5,577 nt of DNA from positions 1-5,577 of the forward strand of contig JAZUCM010000109.1 in the NCBI GenBank assembly GCA_045639085.1, given 5' to 3'. This document shows, piece after piece, positions 5,348 through 5,577 of the stretch. Position numbers and translations under genes: made by a program. The stretch comes from Gastranaerophilus sp045639085. Its GTDB lineage: Bacteria; Cyanobacteriota; Vampirovibrionia; Gastranaerophilales; Gastranaerophilaceae. The notes under the pieces were generated by a model. It did no database searches. It was given only the letters and a program-made list of their open reading frames with translations, and had not been told where the DNA came from. Position 1 is the first letter of the stretch, and the number at the start of each line of letters is the position of its first letter.

Positions 5348-5358
5348 CGTTCCCCCCC

Positions 5359-5387
5359 TTGACAAAATCGCGAACATGGTAAATAAT
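5359..5387 (+). promoter_or_regulatory. Promoter of the second leader copy
   Basis: TTGACA (5359-5364), 17-bp spacer, AATAAT (5382-5387), preceded by a run of seven C's. Boxes and spacing match the copy at 2062-2090 while the spacer differs. It points towards a gene beyond the right edge. Confidence 0.7.
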
Positions 5388-5393
5388 GAAAAT

Positions 5394-5462
5394 ATGAATT
5401 ATACAAAATACAATAGTGGAATATACTGTTCAATAGGGGGGGGGGGCGCCTCAAAGTCCTGA
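5394..5462 (+). CDS. Possible 22-codon leader peptide, second copy
   Basis: Same geometry as 2097-2165: ATG 6 nt after the -10, 14 codons, four glycine codons from the G11 run, four more residues and TGA. It shares the S-x-I-Y-x-S-I-G-G-G-G-A-S core, but the flanking residues differ and no ribosome binding site is present. Kept as a low-confidence candidate because the start, length and stop are conserved in both copies. Confidence 0.25.
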   Translation: MNYTKYNSGIYCSIGGGGASKS

Positions 5463-5577
5463 TTATATTTGGCGTTCAGACACCTGTTTTGCCAAAACCT
5501 CCCAACCTTGGTGGGTGCATATTTACTAACCCCACCTGGAAAACACAAGAAAAAAAGGTAGAAAAAATGTATAAGAA

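Larger units (their letters stand above)
5359..5577 (+). repeat. Promoter/leader direct repeat, copy B (runs to window end)
   Basis: Gapless counterpart of 2062-2280. It has the same G11 run (5436-5446) with CGCCTCAA after it and the palindrome GTTTTGCCAAAAC (5486-5498), whose only change from copy A is the central base. By analogy the downstream gene should start about 15 nt past the window edge and should encode another prepilin-like protein; this is a prediction, not seen. After the G tract the frame beginning CGC CTC stays open to the last base here, whereas copy A has a TGA in it. Confidence 0.8.

Noticed and set aside
5567..5577. ATG near the right edge as the start of the next gene
   Set aside because: No ribosome binding site before it and the position is not an ATG in the other leader copy, where the true start is about 15 nt past the aligned end.

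Overview
The window is a moderately AT-rich bacterial segment with standard stop codons (TGA, TAG and TAA all end real genes). It carries four protein genes: the tail of a class II photolyase, a complete NADP-type glutamate dehydrogenase, a prepilin-like protein with a type III (prepilin peptidase) signal, and a convergent TPR-repeat protein. Large prepilin-like families with DxNGxKGPN-type motifs make me think of an uncultured gut-type bacterium (Melainabacteria/Gastranaerophilales or a gut alphaproteobacterium). That is an impression from protein style, not a demonstration.

Layout. 2-235: C-terminal end of the photolyase, entering from the left. 236-555: intergenic, with only a small nested hairpin and a weak short ORF. 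556-584: a near-consensus sigma70 promoter driving gdhA (618-1979). 1985-2061: hairpin and palindromic spacer. 2062-2280: a promoter plus long leader containing an 11-G tract, ahead of the prepilin-like gene (2296-3252). 3253-3432: GC-richer noncoding DNA with two tandem ~62-nt structured repeats. 3433-3487: a 17-bp-stem AT-rich hairpin separating the prepilin gene from the minus-strand TPR gene (3486-4967). 4968-5358: noncoding, including a candidate TPR promoter and a ~200-bp nested palindromic element. 5359-5577: a second copy of the promoter/leader, running off the right edge towards a gene that is outside the window.

The main signal is the duplicated leader. The copies at 2062-2280 and 5359-5577 align over 219 positions without a gap, at about 80% identity by hand count (176/219). 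The -35 and -10 boxes are kept while the spacer between them has diverged. Both hold exactly 11 G's, both have a 22-codon reading frame starting about 6 nt after the -10 and passing through the G tract, and both contain the palindrome GTTTTGNCAAAAC. One copy sits directly before a prepilin-like gene, so the other probably does too. I infer a reusable expression cassette for a paralogous surface pseudopilin family, possibly switched by slippage in the G tract. The small-ORF part is weakly supported because most differences between copies would change amino acids.

The four genes do not form an obvious pathway: photolyase is DNA repair, GdhA is nitrogen assimilation, the prepilin-like protein is a surface or secretion component, and the TPR protein is a probable cytoplasmic scaffold. 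Each of the three complete genes appears to have its own transcription unit.
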